Below are positions 9,162 through 18,981 of a DNA stretch of 64,000 nt, piece by piece (position 1 is the first letter of the stretch; every line of letters begins with the position of its first letter). The DNA is from Bacillota bacterium (GTDB lineage: Bacteria; Bacillota_A; Clostridia; Christensenellales; Aristaeellaceae), in assembly GCA_023421735.1 (NCBI GenBank), contig JAEZSP010000087.1:13245-77244 (forward strand), given 5' to 3'. The position numbers and the translations under genes were made by a program. The notes under the pieces are model-generated. The model was not told the origin of the DNA and searched no databases. It saw only the letters and a program-made list of their open reading frames with translations.

Positions 9162-9878
9162 GTGAAATGCGATGAATGGATGGGCATGCTGGACGCGTTC
9201 GTCGACGGGGAACTTGGCGGCGACGCGCGGGAAGGCATCCTTCAGCATGCGCGCGCATGCGAAAAATGCGCGCTCGAGTTGAAGCGCGCCGAGAAACTGA
9301 AACAGATGCTTGCGGGGCTTGATGATGGCGTGCGGGTGCCGCTCGCGGCCCAGGCGGCTTGGCGCAATGCAGTGAAGGCCGAAGCGCGAAAGAAGCGCGC
9401 GCGCGGAATCTACCGTGTGGCGGGCGCAGTTGCGGCGGCGTGCGTGGTACTCGTCGGCGTGGCTGCGGGTTTGAACCTCTTCGGTTCGTCAACGACCCAT
9501 GACCCGGTGGGAAATTTAGCGGGTCAATCTTCGGACGCGGCATCGTTTGCGTTTGTGGAACCCGATGGAAACGAGAATGCCCAGACGCTTAAAATGATGC
9601 CAAGTGCATCTGAGCCCGTGGAGCGGACTTCGACCGTACGCATTTCGGCGGACGATATCGCCGCAGCGGTCGATACGGTCAATTCGCTGGTTGACGAGTT
9701 CAATGGCTCCGTCGACGATCGCTCTGTCAGCGCATCCACCGCCTACATGACGGCCTCCATTCCCGCCGGGGAATATGATGCGTTCATCGATTCGCTGTCC
9801 TACGCGGGCAAGGTCGATGTCATGCAGGAAAGCGATGCCGATGACGATATGGTCTCGGTTTCGATTACGATTCAGTAA
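9162..9878 (+). CDS. Anti-sigma factor, zf-HC2 domain with DUF4349-like C-terminus
   Basis: 238 residues from GTG 9162, placed by AGAGGTG upstream. The N-terminus has an H-x3-C-x2-C zinc-finger motif (LQHARACEKCALEL, about residues 29-42) as in anti-sigma factors of the zf-HC2 class. One transmembrane helix follows (about residues 85-104), then an outside region ending in a fold like the start of DUF4349 (TVRISADDIAAAVDTVNSLV, YMTASIPAGEYDAFIDSL). It presumably holds the ECF sigma factor at the membrane. Confidence 0.85.
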   Translation: MKCDEWMGMLDAFVDGELGGDAREGILQHARACEKCALELKRAEKLKQMLAGLDDGVRVPLAAQAAWRNAVKAEARKKRARGIYRVAGAVAAACVVLVGVAAGLNLFGSSTTHDPVGNLAGQSSDAASFAFVEPDGNENAQTLKMMPSASEPVERTSTVRISADDIAAAVDTVNSLVDEFNGSVDDRSVSASTAYMTASIPAGEYDAFIDSLSYAGKVDVMQESDADDDMVSVSITIQ

Positions 9879-9890
9879 AATAGGCAAAAC

Positions 9891-9934
9891 TAGGCGCGAT
9901 TGACTGGAATTTCCAGTAATCGCGTCTATTTTTT
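9891..9934 (+). terminator. Rho-independent terminator of the sigma/anti-sigma operon
   Basis: Inverted repeat built on GGCGCGATTGACTGGAA and TTCCAGTAATCGCGTCT with a T-rich tail (ATTTTTTAC). Confidence 0.85.
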
Positions 9935-10004
9935 ACTTTTTACAGTGCATTTTAGACATATATTTGTTTTATACTATCCTTGCAAATAAACGCGGGGGGG
10001 ACTT

Positions 10005-10556
10005 TTGTTGAAGACGAAAAGCCATCTCTTGCTCGGGCAATACATCGTGCGGGGCATCGGATCAAGCATCCGCTGGGCGCAGCGCTGGGCATTTGTGTTC
10101 GGCTGTGTCGAACCGGATTATAACTATCTCACTTACCTGCGCGGCTCGATTTCAAACCGCATGTTTTCCGGACATACGTTTGAAAGCACGGCCGAATATA
10201 TCAGCGAGGCAATCATGCGGCTCGAAACGCGCGGTCATTTTCGCTATCGGGACTATTACCGCCTCGGGAAACTCATTCACTATGTGGTCGACGCGTTCAC
10301 CTACGCGCACAATAAGAATTTTCCCGGTTCCCTGCCGGATCATCGCAGCTACGAAATGGAACTCAAGGAGCAGTTTGCCGAGTTTCTCTCAAAGCGAAAG
10401 GCGAATGCCGTGTCTTCCATGAAGCCGCTGTACGAGGCGCTCGTCGACGAACATGCGCGCTATATGAAGATGCCCGCCTCGAAGCAGAAAGACATGAACT
10501 TCGTCGAGCAGGTCGCTTGCATGCTGTTTTCGCAACTGACCCCAAACATCGCATAA
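10005..10556 (+). CDS. Zinc-dependent phospholipase C-like protein
   Basis: 183 residues, start TTG 10005 (TTG 10008 equally possible) 5-8 bases after a G-rich ribosome binding site. The pattern of spaced histidines and acids is that of the PF00882 zinc-dependent phospholipase C fold: KSHLLLGQYI at the N-terminus, FGCVEPDYNYLTYLRG, FSGHTFESTAEYI, LGKLIHYVVDAFTYAHNK and SYEMELKEQFAEF. There is no signal peptide, so it probably acts inside the cell, unlike secreted toxins of this fold. The substrate is unknown. Confidence 0.8.
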   Translation: MLKTKSHLLLGQYIVRGIGSSIRWAQRWAFVFGCVEPDYNYLTYLRGSISNRMFSGHTFESTAEYISEAIMRLETRGHFRYRDYYRLGKLIHYVVDAFTYAHNKNFPGSLPDHRSYEMELKEQFAEFLSKRKANAVSSMKPLYEALVDEHARYMKMPASKQKDMNFVEQVACMLFSQLTPNIA

Positions 10557-10557
10557 G

Positions 10558-10591
10558 GGAAAACCGGATCGTGCACCGATCCGGTTTTCTG
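10558..10591 (+). terminator. Rho-independent terminator
   Basis: AAAACCGGATCG-TGCAC-CGATCCGGTTTTCTGTT: a perfect stem followed by a T run, directly after the phospholipase-like gene. Confidence 0.9.
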
Positions 10592-10671
10592 TTATAATGA
10601 AACAAAGCAACGGCGGTCAAGCGCGGCTTGGCCGCTTTCGTGTATCATTGTGCGTGCGGGGAGGTGGGAAG

Positions 10672-11574
10672 ATGTTGCCGGAGGCAGTCGAAGCAATCGG
10701 TCGGGCGCAGGCACTCATTGAGGCAAATCTCACAGAGGAAATCACGATGAAGCAGCTTGCAAACGCTGCGGGGTATTCCGTCTGGCATACCGCGCGGATG
10801 TTCCGCGAACTGACGGGTAAATCGCCCTTCGAGTACATTCGGGCACGGCGCCTGTCCCATGCGGCGCTCCGTCTGCGGGACGGCAAAGAGCGGGTGATTG
10901 ATGTGGCGCTCGCGTTCACATTTGACTCAAACGAGGGCTTCACGCGCGCGTTTACGCGGGCATTTGGCGTGTCCCCGGGCGCGTATGCGCGCATCGCGCC
11001 GCCGATTTACCTGTTTCTGCCGGAGAACGTCGTCCAATCCTACCGCGCAATGAACCGAGAGGATGTGACCAACATGGAATTTGATGCCAAGAGAACGATC
11101 TTTGCACAGGTGATCGAGCGCCCCGCGCGCCGGCTCCTTCTCAAGCGCGGGCTAAAAGCGACCCACTACTTTGAATACTGCGAGGAAGGCAACTGCGACG
11201 TTTGGGGCGTTTTGTGCAGCGCAAAGGAAGCGATCTATGAACCCTGCGGGCTCTGGCTTCCGCAGCACTTGATGACCGAAGGCACGTCGCACTACGTGCA
11301 GGGTGTCGAGGTTCCTACGGACTATGCCAAGACGCCGCCCGCCGGGTTTGAGGTGATCGATCTCCCGCCCGCGACGTACATGGTGTTCCAAGGTGAACCG
11401 TATGCGGACGACGAGATGTTTGGCGCCGCAGTACAGGAGGTTTGGAAGCACCTCGAGACATTCGATCCCAAGGTCTACGGCTACGCGTGGGACCCTGAAG
11501 CAGCGCCGCGCTTCCAACTCGCGCCGATGGGCTATCGCGGCTATATCGAGGCGCGCCCCGTAAAGCGCGTGTAA
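10672..11574 (+). CDS. AraC family regulator with GyrI-like effector domain
   Basis: 300 residues from ATG 10672, after GGGAGGTGGG. The N-terminal AraC double helix-turn-helix (ITMKQLANAAGYSVWHTARMF and VIDVALAFTFDSNEGFTRAF) comes before a C-terminal GyrI-like ligand-binding domain (TIFAQVIERPARRLLLKRGL, then VIDLPPATYMVFQGEPY). This order is that of Rob/SoxS-like multidrug-sensing activators. It is a single gene; a TATAAT lies at 10593-10598. The target genes are not evident. Confidence 0.9.
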   Translation: MLPEAVEAIGRAQALIEANLTEEITMKQLANAAGYSVWHTARMFRELTGKSPFEYIRARRLSHAALRLRDGKERVIDVALAFTFDSNEGFTRAFTRAFGVSPGAYARIAPPIYLFLPENVVQSYRAMNREDVTNMEFDAKRTIFAQVIERPARRLLLKRGLKATHYFEYCEEGNCDVWGVLCSAKEAIYEPCGLWLPQHLMTEGTSHYVQGVEVPTDYAKTPPAGFEVIDLPPATYMVFQGEPYADDEMFGAAVQEVWKHLETFDPKVYGYAWDPEAAPRFQLAPMGYRGYIEARPVKRV

Positions 11575-11585
11575 TCAGGAAGAAT

Positions 11586-11625
11586 AAAAAGGATGCGCCC
11601 CCAAACGGGACGCATCCCATTTTAT
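11586..11625. terminator. Terminator between convergent genes
   Basis: AAAAAGGATGCGCCCC and GGGACGCATCCCATTTT form an inverted repeat with A and T tracts at opposite ends, between the AraC gene (+) and the sugar isomerase gene (-). Confidence 0.85.
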
Positions 11626-11629
11626 GCCC

Positions 11630-12592
11630 TTATGCCCACCACATCTGCCCGAAATCCTCGAACATCATGACGTCCTTGAGCATCGCGATTGCCTTTTCAA
11701 GTCCCTCCGCCGGGCTCATGAGGCTGTCCTCGTGCTCGATGGAAATGCATCCGTCGTAGCCGACCATCCTGAGCGCGGACATCATGTCCTTCCACGTCTG
11801 GTGCGCGTGACCATAACCCACCGAGCGGAACACCCACGCGCGGTTGATCTCGTCGCCGTAGGGCTTGGTGTCTAAAACGCCGATCTTCGCGGTGTTGATC
11901 TCATCGACCTTTGTGTCCTTCGCGTGGAAGTAGTAAATGGCGTCGCCCAGATAGCGGATCGCCGCGACCGGATCAATGCCCTGCCAGAACAGGTGCGAGG
12001 GATCGAAGTTCGCGCCGATCGTGTCGCCTACGGCGGCGCGGATGCGCATCATGGTCTCGGGATTGTAGACGCAGAAGCCTGGATGCATTTCAAACGCGAC
12101 CCGCACGCCGTGCGCCTTGCAGAATTCCGCTTCCTTCTTCCAGTAGGGAATGAGCACCTCGTCCCACTGGTATTTCAGGATCGCGGTATAGTCGTCCGGC
12201 CACGGGCATGTGACCCAGTTGGGAGTCTTGTCCTCCGGCGATCCGCCGGGGCAGCCGGAGAAGGTCACGACCGTCTTGACATTCAGCTTCTCCGCCAGGA
12301 GAACCGCAGCTTCAAAATCATCATGGAACTGCTTCGCAACCGCCTTGTCCGGATGCACGGGGTTCCCGTGGGTGGAGAGCGCGGCGATCTCGAGATTGTA
12401 CTTTTCAAGGGTCTTTTTCAGGCCTTCGATCTTCGCCGGGTCCTTCAAAAACGCGGCCGCATCGACGTGCGCCTTTCCGGGGTATCCGCCGCAGCCGATT
12501 TCAACTGCCTGTACGCCCTGCGCGGCAAGGTATTTGCACGCATCGTCAAACGACCTGTCCTGCAAAAGCACGGCAAAAACGCTGAGTTTCAT
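11630..12592 (-). CDS. Sugar phosphate isomerase/epimerase (TIM barrel, AP endonuclease 2 family)
   Basis: 320 residues from ATG 12592, with AGGAGG about 8 bases before it and a TATAAT near 12637 that rules out longer starts. The motifs fit xylose-isomerase-like TIM barrels with metal-binding Glu, Asp and His: VQAVEIGCGG, VTFSGCPGG, VAFEMHPGFCVYN, GANFDPSHLFWQGID, IYYFHAKDTK and GCISIEHEDSLM. The exact sugar is unknown; close relatives act on inositol- or hexulose-type substrates. It is transcribed alone. Confidence 0.88.
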   Translation of the reverse strand: MKLSVFAVLLQDRSFDDACKYLAAQGVQAVEIGCGGYPGKAHVDAAAFLKDPAKIEGLKKTLEKYNLEIAALSTHGNPVHPDKAVAKQFHDDFEAAVLLAEKLNVKTVVTFSGCPGGSPEDKTPNWVTCPWPDDYTAILKYQWDEVLIPYWKKEAEFCKAHGVRVAFEMHPGFCVYNPETMMRIRAAVGDTIGANFDPSHLFWQGIDPVAAIRYLGDAIYYFHAKDTKVDEINTAKIGVLDTKPYGDEINRAWVFRSVGYGHAHQTWKDMMSALRMVGYDGCISIEHEDSLMSPAEGLEKAIAMLKDVMMFEDFGQMWWA

Positions 12593-12727
12593 GATTTGAT
12601 CCTCCTCTAAATTGGTAAGAAATACGCTGCGCTCATTATACATCAACAAGCGGGGGGAATCAAGCTTGACAAAGCGCCTGTTGTGCTGCTAAAATGAAAT
12701 GATCGATTTTTACGGATGGTGAAGCGG

Positions 12728-13309
12728 ATGTACGTCGTCGTTGGACTTGGGAACCCGGGGAAAAAGTATGAGCACACGCGGCATAACGTGGGCTTTGACG
12801 TCGTGGACATCCTTTCTCAGAAGCACCATATCCTCATGGGGAAGCGCCATGGAAAGGCCATTACGGGCGAGGGGACGATCGGCGGCAATCGGGTTGCGCT
12901 GTGCCTTCCGCAGACGTTTATGAACCTCTCGGGCGAGAGCGTTGTGCAGCTCATCAGCTGGTATAAACCCCAATCCGATCAGTTGATCGTGGTCTATGAC
13001 GACGTCGATCTCCCAGAAGGGAAGATACGCTTTCGCACCTCCGGCAGTGCGGGCACACACAATGGCATGCGCAACATCATATACCTTCTCGGAAGGGACG
13101 ACTTTCCGCGCGTGCGCGTGGGCATCGGCCGTCCGCCGGCGTACATGGACCTCAAGGATTATGTGCTCATGGGCTACGATACGAAAGAGCTTCGCCAATC
13201 GATGTTTGATTCGTACATGCTCGCGGCCGATATCGTGACCGAATATATCAGATCGGGCGCGGATGGTGCCCGAAAACTCATCTCCGCAGCAGGGACAAAA
13301 GGAGAGTAA
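12728..13309 (+). CDS. pth: Peptidyl-tRNA hydrolase
   Basis: Releases peptides from peptidyl-tRNAs that drop off the ribosome. 193 residues if it starts at ATG 12728 (MYVVVGLGNPGKKYEHTRHN), which aligns with other Pth N-termini; an in-frame ATG at 12716 would add MVKR. GLGNPG at 6-11, catalytic His19 in TRHNVGF, and VVYDDVDLPEGKIR and GSAGTHNGMRNI are all intact. mfd follows one base later, the usual Firmicutes pth-mfd arrangement. Confidence 0.96.
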   Translation: MYVVVGLGNPGKKYEHTRHNVGFDVVDILSQKHHILMGKRHGKAITGEGTIGGNRVALCLPQTFMNLSGESVVQLISWYKPQSDQLIVVYDDVDLPEGKIRFRTSGSAGTHNGMRNIIYLLGRDDFPRVRVGIGRPPAYMDLKDYVLMGYDTKELRQSMFDSYMLAADIVTEYIRSGADGARKLISAAGTKGE

Positions 13310-13310
13310 A

Positions 13311-16300
13311 ATGCTGTCAGACGACAAATTCGCTTGTCTTTTTACACCTCTGGACGAACTGACCGAATTTACAGCCCTGACGGGCGCTCTTGTGCGCGGC
13401 GGCGTGTACGCGGCTTACGGACCGGATGACAGCCAGCGCTCACATATCCTCTCAGCCCTCTGTCGCAAGACGGGGCGTCCCCTTCTCATTCTGACGCCCA
13501 CCGACATGAACGCGCAAAAAACCACCGAGGACATGAACGCGCTCCTCGGCGGCGGCTGCATGTTCCTGCCTGCGCGGGATATTTCGTTTTTAAAGACAGC
13601 GGCTGCGAGCCGCGAGCTTTCCATGCGCCGCATTGAGGCGCTTGGCGAGGCGGCAACGGGCGCACTCAAGGCGCTCGTGGTTCCGGTGGACGCCATGGCG
13701 CATAGGCTCATGCCCAAAAAGCGCTTCCAGGAGCGCATCCTTTCGCTCGACGAGTCCATGCGCATGCAGCCGGGCGAAATGATCGAGCGCCTCGTGGATG
13801 CGGGCTATGAGCGCGTGCAGCTTGTGGAAGGCCGCGGACAATGCGCCCTGCGTGGCGGCATACTCGATGTTTACCCCGTTGGGGAGCCGAATGCCCTTCG
13901 CGTGGAGTTTTTCGACGACGAGATCGACTCCATCCGCTCCTTTGACGTCATGACGCAACGGTCGATCGCGCGCATGAAATCCGCGCGCATCTATCCCGCC
14001 GACGAGATGCTGCCCACCGGCGATGAGTGCATCAAGGCTGCGCACGAACTGGGTCGTATGCTGCGCGCGCGCGGAACCGCGCTCGAGACGGAGGACCGAC
14101 AAAAGCAGATCGAGCGCGAATTCGACCTGACGCCCGTCGAGGACTTTTTGCAGCTCGCCTATGAGCATACGGAGGATGACGAGCTGCCTGAATTCGGCGC
14201 GCTTGCCATCAAACAGCCCAAGAAAAAAGAACCTCCGAAAAAGTCGGTCGCCGAACGCATCCTGCCGCCCAGGAGCACATTGGAACGCAATTTCCGTGAA
14301 ACGCTCGACGCGCTTGAAACGGGGCGGCGCTCCGAGGGCTTTGATGCGCTTGTCCCGGTGCTCTTGAAGTACGCAGACACGGCGGCAGATTACCTTGATG
14401 ATCCCATTATCGTGTTTGATCAGCCCGAACGGCTGCGCGAGCGCTGTGAAAATCGTGCGCTCGAGTTCCGCGAACAGTATGTCGCGGCGCTTGAGCGCGA
14501 CGAGGCGCTCCCGGCGCAGGGCGAACTTTTGCTTTCCTATGATGAACTGCTCGCGCGCTTTTCGGAAACGACAACGCTCATCATGGATCCGTTTCTGCGC
14601 ACCGAGAAGGATTTCAAGCCGCAGGGACTGTTTCAGTTCGAATGTCGCAATGCCACCGGTTACCAGACAAACGTGAAGGAACTTGCGGGCGACCTGAAGC
14701 GCATGTCCGCCGACGGCTGGAAAATTGCGCTGCTTGCGGGCGGCATGGCGCGCGGGCAGCGGCTCGAGAGTGCGCTTATCGGCTTCGGGGTAACGGCGCG
14801 CTATTCGGAGGAGATTCCGGATGCGCTCGTTTCGGGCACGCCGATGATCTTCCCGCTCGGCATCGGGCGAGGCTTTCTCTATCCCAAGATTAAGCTCATG
14901 GTGGTATCGGAGTCGGACGTCTACGGCCTATCCCGCCAGAAATCGCGCGCGCGCGCCAAGACGGGGGAGAAGCTCGCCGCGTTTACCGAGCTCAAGATCG
15001 GCGATTACGTCGTCCACGAAAACCACGGCATCGGCCAGTATATGGGCACGATCCGGCTCGCGAGCGAGGGCACCTATCGCGATTTCCTGCACATCCGCTA
15101 TCAGGGGACCGATAAGCTCTACGTCCCGACCGATCAACTCGATCGGGTGCAGAAATACATCGGTTCGGAGGGAGAGGCGCCCAAACTCAACAAGCTTTCG
15201 GGCGGCGAATGGCAAAGGCAGAAGGCCAAGGTTAAAAATTCCATTCGTGAGATCGCCGGCGAGCTGTTAAAGCTCTATGCCCATCGCGAGGCGACAGCAG
15301 GCCATCCCTTCGATCCGGATACACCTTGGCAACGCGAGTTTGAAGACAGTTTCCCCTTTGAGGAGACGCCCGATCAGCTCACCGCCATCCAGGAAATCAA
15401 GCGCGACATGGAAAAGCCGAAGATCATGGACCGGCTTCTGTGCGGCGATGTCGGCTATGGAAAGACCGAGGTCGCGCTGCGCGCAATCTTCAAGGCCGTC
15501 ATGAGCGGCAAGCAGGCGGCGCTTCTTGCGCCGACGACCATCCTCGTTCAACAGCACTATGCGACCATGATGAACCGCTTTCATGGCTTCCCGGTTAAAA
15601 TCGAGACGCTTTCGCGCTTCAAGACAGCGGCGGAACAGAAAAAGGTCATCAACGACCTCAAAAGTGGCGAACTTGACGTCGTGATCGGCACGCATCGCCT
15701 GCTCGCCAAGGACGTTGGCTTTAAGGATCTGGGGCTCCTCGTCGTCGATGAGGAACAACGCTTCGGCGTGTCGCATAAGGAGTCCATTAAAAAGCTCAAG
15801 CAAACGGTGGACGTTTTAACGCTCACCGCAACACCCATTCCGAGGACGCTTCACATGTCCATGGTCGGCATTCGCGACATGAGCCTTCTCCAGTCTCCAC
15901 CCGAGGAGCGGTATCCCGTGCAGACCTATGTCGTCGAGTATTCGGATGGTCTCGTGCGCGATGCGATCCTGCGCGAGCTTTCGCGCGGCGGACAGGTATA
16001 CGTGCTCTATAACCGCGTGCAAACCATTGAGATCATGTACGCAAGGCTTAAAAAGCTCGTTCCGGAGGCGCGCATCGCAGTCGGCCATGGGCAGATGCGC
16101 GAACATGCGCTCGAAGACGTCATGCTCGATTTCTATGAGGGCAAGTTCGACGTGCTTCTCTGCACGACCATCATCGAGGCGGGCCTCGACGTGCCGCGCG
16201 CCAATACGCTCATCGTCTGCGATGCGGATCGCTTTGGTCTTTCGCAGCTTTATCAGCTCAGGGGCCGCGTGGGACGCTCGAATCGGCTTGCGTACGCTTA

Positions 16301-17057
16301 CCTCACGGTCAATCCCTCGAAGGTTTTGACCGAGACGGCGGATAAACGCCTCTCCGCCATCCGTGAGTTTACCGAATTTGGTTCCGGCTTCCGCGTGGCA
16401 ATGCGCGATCTCGAAATTCGCGGCGCAGGCAATCTCCTCGGCTCCGAGCAGAGTGGCTTCATGGCATCCGTTGGTTACGATCTGTACGTTAAAATGATCG
16501 AGGAAACGGTTTCCGAAATGCGCGGCGATGCCTCCCAGGGCGACATCGATACGCGCGTGGACATTAAAATCGACGCCTACCTCCCGTCCGAGTATGTTTC
16601 AAACGACATTCTGCGGGTAGAGATGTACAAGAAAATCGCCTCCGTCAAGTCGGATGCCGACCGGGACGACCTCGTGGAGGAACTCATCGACCGGTTTGGC
16701 GATCCCAATCGTCCGGTCATGAACCTCATTGCCATCGCGCGGATGAAAAACCTGTGCGGGCGGGTTGGCATCGACCTTGTCACCGTGCGCGGGGATCAAA
16801 TCCACATGCGGTTCTCCATTTCGGCTGACATCGACCTCATGAAGGTTCTGATGGCAGCGAAAAACCACGAGGATCACCTGCGCTTCATGGGCGGGAATCC
16901 GCCGACTCTGGTCTATTCTGACAAGAAAAACATGACTGCAGAAGAACTGCTCAATGGTGCCAGCGATGTCATGAGCGCCGTGGTCGAGGATTTTCTTGCC
17001 ACAGGCCAAGAACAAGAACCAGACGAAAGTCTGCAAAAAACAGACGAAAGTCGTTAA
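13311..17057 (+). CDS. mfd: Transcription-repair coupling factor Mfd
   Basis: ATP-driven translocase that removes RNA polymerase stalled at DNA damage and recruits UvrA. 1248 residues from ATG 13311, after AAAAGGAGAG. The UvrB-like N-terminal module includes LRGGILDVYPVGEPNALRVE. It is followed by the RNA polymerase interaction domain (LKIGDYVVHENHGIGQYMG), the RecG-like helicase core with Walker A GDVGYGKTEVAL and DEEQRFGVSHKE, and the TRG region ending in LRGRVGRSNRLAYAYL. Full length. The final residues are acidic and Gln-rich and overlap nothing functional. Confidence 0.98.
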   Translation: MLSDDKFACLFTPLDELTEFTALTGALVRGGVYAAYGPDDSQRSHILSALCRKTGRPLLILTPTDMNAQKTTEDMNALLGGGCMFLPARDISFLKTAAASRELSMRRIEALGEAATGALKALVVPVDAMAHRLMPKKRFQERILSLDESMRMQPGEMIERLVDAGYERVQLVEGRGQCALRGGILDVYPVGEPNALRVEFFDDEIDSIRSFDVMTQRSIARMKSARIYPADEMLPTGDECIKAAHELGRMLRARGTALETEDRQKQIEREFDLTPVEDFLQLAYEHTEDDELPEFGALAIKQPKKKEPPKKSVAERILPPRSTLERNFRETLDALETGRRSEGFDALVPVLLKYADTAADYLDDPIIVFDQPERLRERCENRALEFREQYVAALERDEALPAQGELLLSYDELLARFSETTTLIMDPFLRTEKDFKPQGLFQFECRNATGYQTNVKELAGDLKRMSADGWKIALLAGGMARGQRLESALIGFGVTARYSEEIPDALVSGTPMIFPLGIGRGFLYPKIKLMVVSESDVYGLSRQKSRARAKTGEKLAAFTELKIGDYVVHENHGIGQYMGTIRLASEGTYRDFLHIRYQGTDKLYVPTDQLDRVQKYIGSEGEAPKLNKLSGGEWQRQKAKVKNSIREIAGELLKLYAHREATAGHPFDPDTPWQREFEDSFPFEETPDQLTAIQEIKRDMEKPKIMDRLLCGDVGYGKTEVALRAIFKAVMSGKQAALLAPTTILVQQHYATMMNRFHGFPVKIETLSRFKTAAEQKKVINDLKSGELDVVIGTHRLLAKDVGFKDLGLLVVDEEQRFGVSHKESIKKLKQTVDVLTLTATPIPRTLHMSMVGIRDMSLLQSPPEERYPVQTYVVEYSDGLVRDAILRELSRGGQVYVLYNRVQTIEIMYARLKKLVPEARIAVGHGQMREHALEDVMLDFYEGKFDVLLCTTIIEAGLDVPRANTLIVCDADRFGLSQLYQLRGRVGRSNRLAYAYLTVNPSKVLTETADKRLSAIREFTEFGSGFRVAMRDLEIRGAGNLLGSEQSGFMASVGYDLYVKMIEETVSEMRGDASQGDIDTRVDIKIDAYLPSEYVSNDILRVEMYKKIASVKSDADRDDLVEELIDRFGDPNRPVMNLIAIARMKNLCGRVGIDLVTVRGDQIHMRFSISADIDLMKVLMAAKNHEDHLRFMGGNPPTLVYSDKKNMTAEELLNGASDVMSAVVEDFLATGQEQEPDESLQKTDESR

Positions 17058-17067
17058 TGGAGGCGGG

Positions 17068-18981
17068 ATGGATACACGTTTTTTACCGGTGACCTTGGAG
17101 GAGGTGCGCGCCCGTGGTTGGGACGCGCCGGACTTCGTTTACGTAACCGGAGACGCCTATGTCGATCATCCGTCCTTTGGCCTCGCAATCATCTCGCGGG
17201 TGCTCGAACACGCGGGCTATCAGGTTGCCATGCTCCCGCAGCCCGATTGGAAGACATGCGACGCGTTTAAGGCGTTTGGGCGCCCGAAGATCGGCTTTCT
17301 GGTCACGGCAGGCGTCATCGATTCCATGGTCAATCATTATACGGCAGCAAAAAAAACGCGCTCCGAGGATGCGTATTCCCCGGGCGGCAAGGCGGGGCAT
17401 CGGCCCGATCGCGCGACCATCGTCTATGTCAATCGCATCCGCGAGGCCTACGGCAATATCCCCGTCGCCATCGGAGGCGTCGAGGCGTCACTCAGACGGT
17501 TTGCACATTATGATTATTGGGACGACCGGGTGCGCAATTCCATGCTCGTGGACGCGGGTGCGGACATCCTTATGTTCGGCATGGGCGAACGGATGATCCT
17601 CAAGGTTGCGCAACGCATGCAAGAGGGCGGCGATTATTCGGACGTGCGCATTCCCGGTACCTGCGTCATGGGCAAGGATGTGCCGGAGGGTTTTCTTGAG
17701 ATCGAATCATCCGCAACCGTCGCGCGGGACAAGCGCGCATATGCCCGCGCGTTCAAGGTGCAATATGACCAGCAGGATCCCGTGCGCGGAAAGCCCATCG
17801 CACAGAAACACGGGAAGAAATATCTTCTTCAGAATGTGCCGGACATGCCGCTCTCACGTGCGGAACTCGACGCAACATACGCGCTCCCGTATGCGCGCAC
17901 ATGGCATCCCATGTATGACGCCGCAGGGGGCATTCCCGCGCTCGAGGAAGTCAAGTTTTCCATCGCATCCGTGCGCGGTTGCTTCGGCGCTTGCAGTTTT
18001 TGCGCATTGACGTTTCATCAGGGCAGGATTGTAACCAGTCGCAGCAGGGAGTCTATCGTCTCAGAAGGCAAGCTCATTGCCCGGGAGAAGGACTTTAAGG
18101 GCTACATTCACGACGTCGGCGGACCGACGGCGAATTTCCGCGCGCCCGCGTGCAAGAAGCAGTTGACCAAAGGCGCGTGCTCCAACAAGCAGTGCCTCTT
18201 TCCAAAGCCGTGTCAGAATCTGGTCGCGGACCACACCGAATATATCGACATCCTGCGTGCGCTGCGTGAAATACAGGGCGTGAAAAAGGTCTTCGTGCGC
18301 TCCGGCGTGCGCTTTGACTACGTACTCGCGGATAAAAAGTCGGATTTTTTACGTGAACTCGTCCGCCACCACGTCTCCGGGCAGTTGAAGGTGGCACCCG
18401 AGCACGTGAGCCCGCGCGTTTTGAAATATATGGGGAAACCCGATTCCACCGTCTATGATCGCTTTGTCGAAAAGTATAAAAAAGAAAACGAAATGGCGGG
18501 CATGAAGCAGTTTCTCGTTCCCTATTTCATGTCCTCACATCCGGGCTGTACGCTCGAGGACGCGATTCTGCTCGCGCAGTACATGCAAAAAACGAACCAG
18601 CACCCCGATCAGGTGCAGGATTTTTATCCGACCCCCGGCACGCTTTCGACCGCCATGTATTTCACGGGACTCGATCCCCGCGACATGACCGAGGTCTACG
18701 TGCCGCGCGACCCCGAGGAAAAGGCGATGCAACGCGCGCTCATGCAGTATAACAGGCCGCAAAATCGCGTGTTGGTTGAAAAGGCACTTCGTTTGGCGGA
18801 CAGGCGGGATCTGATCGGCTTTGGTCGGGACTGCCTGATTCGTCCGAGAGAAATACCAAGAAAACCGGGGAGGAAAACAAATGAAACTCACGATCAATCG
18901 CGGCGAAAGCAGGATCAACGCCGAGGCGGCGAGAGGCGAAAAACTGATCGAGGCACTGGATCGCGCGGGCGTAAGCGTTAG
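17068..18981 (+). CDS. YgiQ family radical SAM protein
   Basis: 637 residues from ATG 17068, with GGAGGCGGG just before it. The N-terminal B12-binding-like domain (DFVYVTGDAYVDHPSFGLAI) and the radical SAM cluster motif C-x3-C-x2-C (VRGCFGACSFCALTFHQGR) define the YgiQ family; CxxxCxxC would carry a 4Fe-4S cluster. The substrate is unknown. The reading frame overlaps the next gene by 101 bases, giving a basic, low-complexity tail (about the last 35 residues) absent from the family core. Confidence 0.93.
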   Translation: MDTRFLPVTLEEVRARGWDAPDFVYVTGDAYVDHPSFGLAIISRVLEHAGYQVAMLPQPDWKTCDAFKAFGRPKIGFLVTAGVIDSMVNHYTAAKKTRSEDAYSPGGKAGHRPDRATIVYVNRIREAYGNIPVAIGGVEASLRRFAHYDYWDDRVRNSMLVDAGADILMFGMGERMILKVAQRMQEGGDYSDVRIPGTCVMGKDVPEGFLEIESSATVARDKRAYARAFKVQYDQQDPVRGKPIAQKHGKKYLLQNVPDMPLSRAELDATYALPYARTWHPMYDAAGGIPALEEVKFSIASVRGCFGACSFCALTFHQGRIVTSRSRESIVSEGKLIAREKDFKGYIHDVGGPTANFRAPACKKQLTKGACSNKQCLFPKPCQNLVADHTEYIDILRALREIQGVKKVFVRSGVRFDYVLADKKSDFLRELVRHHVSGQLKVAPEHVSPRVLKYMGKPDSTVYDRFVEKYKKENEMAGMKQFLVPYFMSSHPGCTLEDAILLAQYMQKTNQHPDQVQDFYPTPGTLSTAMYFTGLDPRDMTEVYVPRDPEEKAMQRALMQYNRPQNRVLVEKALRLADRRDLIGFGRDCLIRPREIPRKPGRKTNETHDQSRRKQDQRRGGERRKTDRGTGSRGRKR

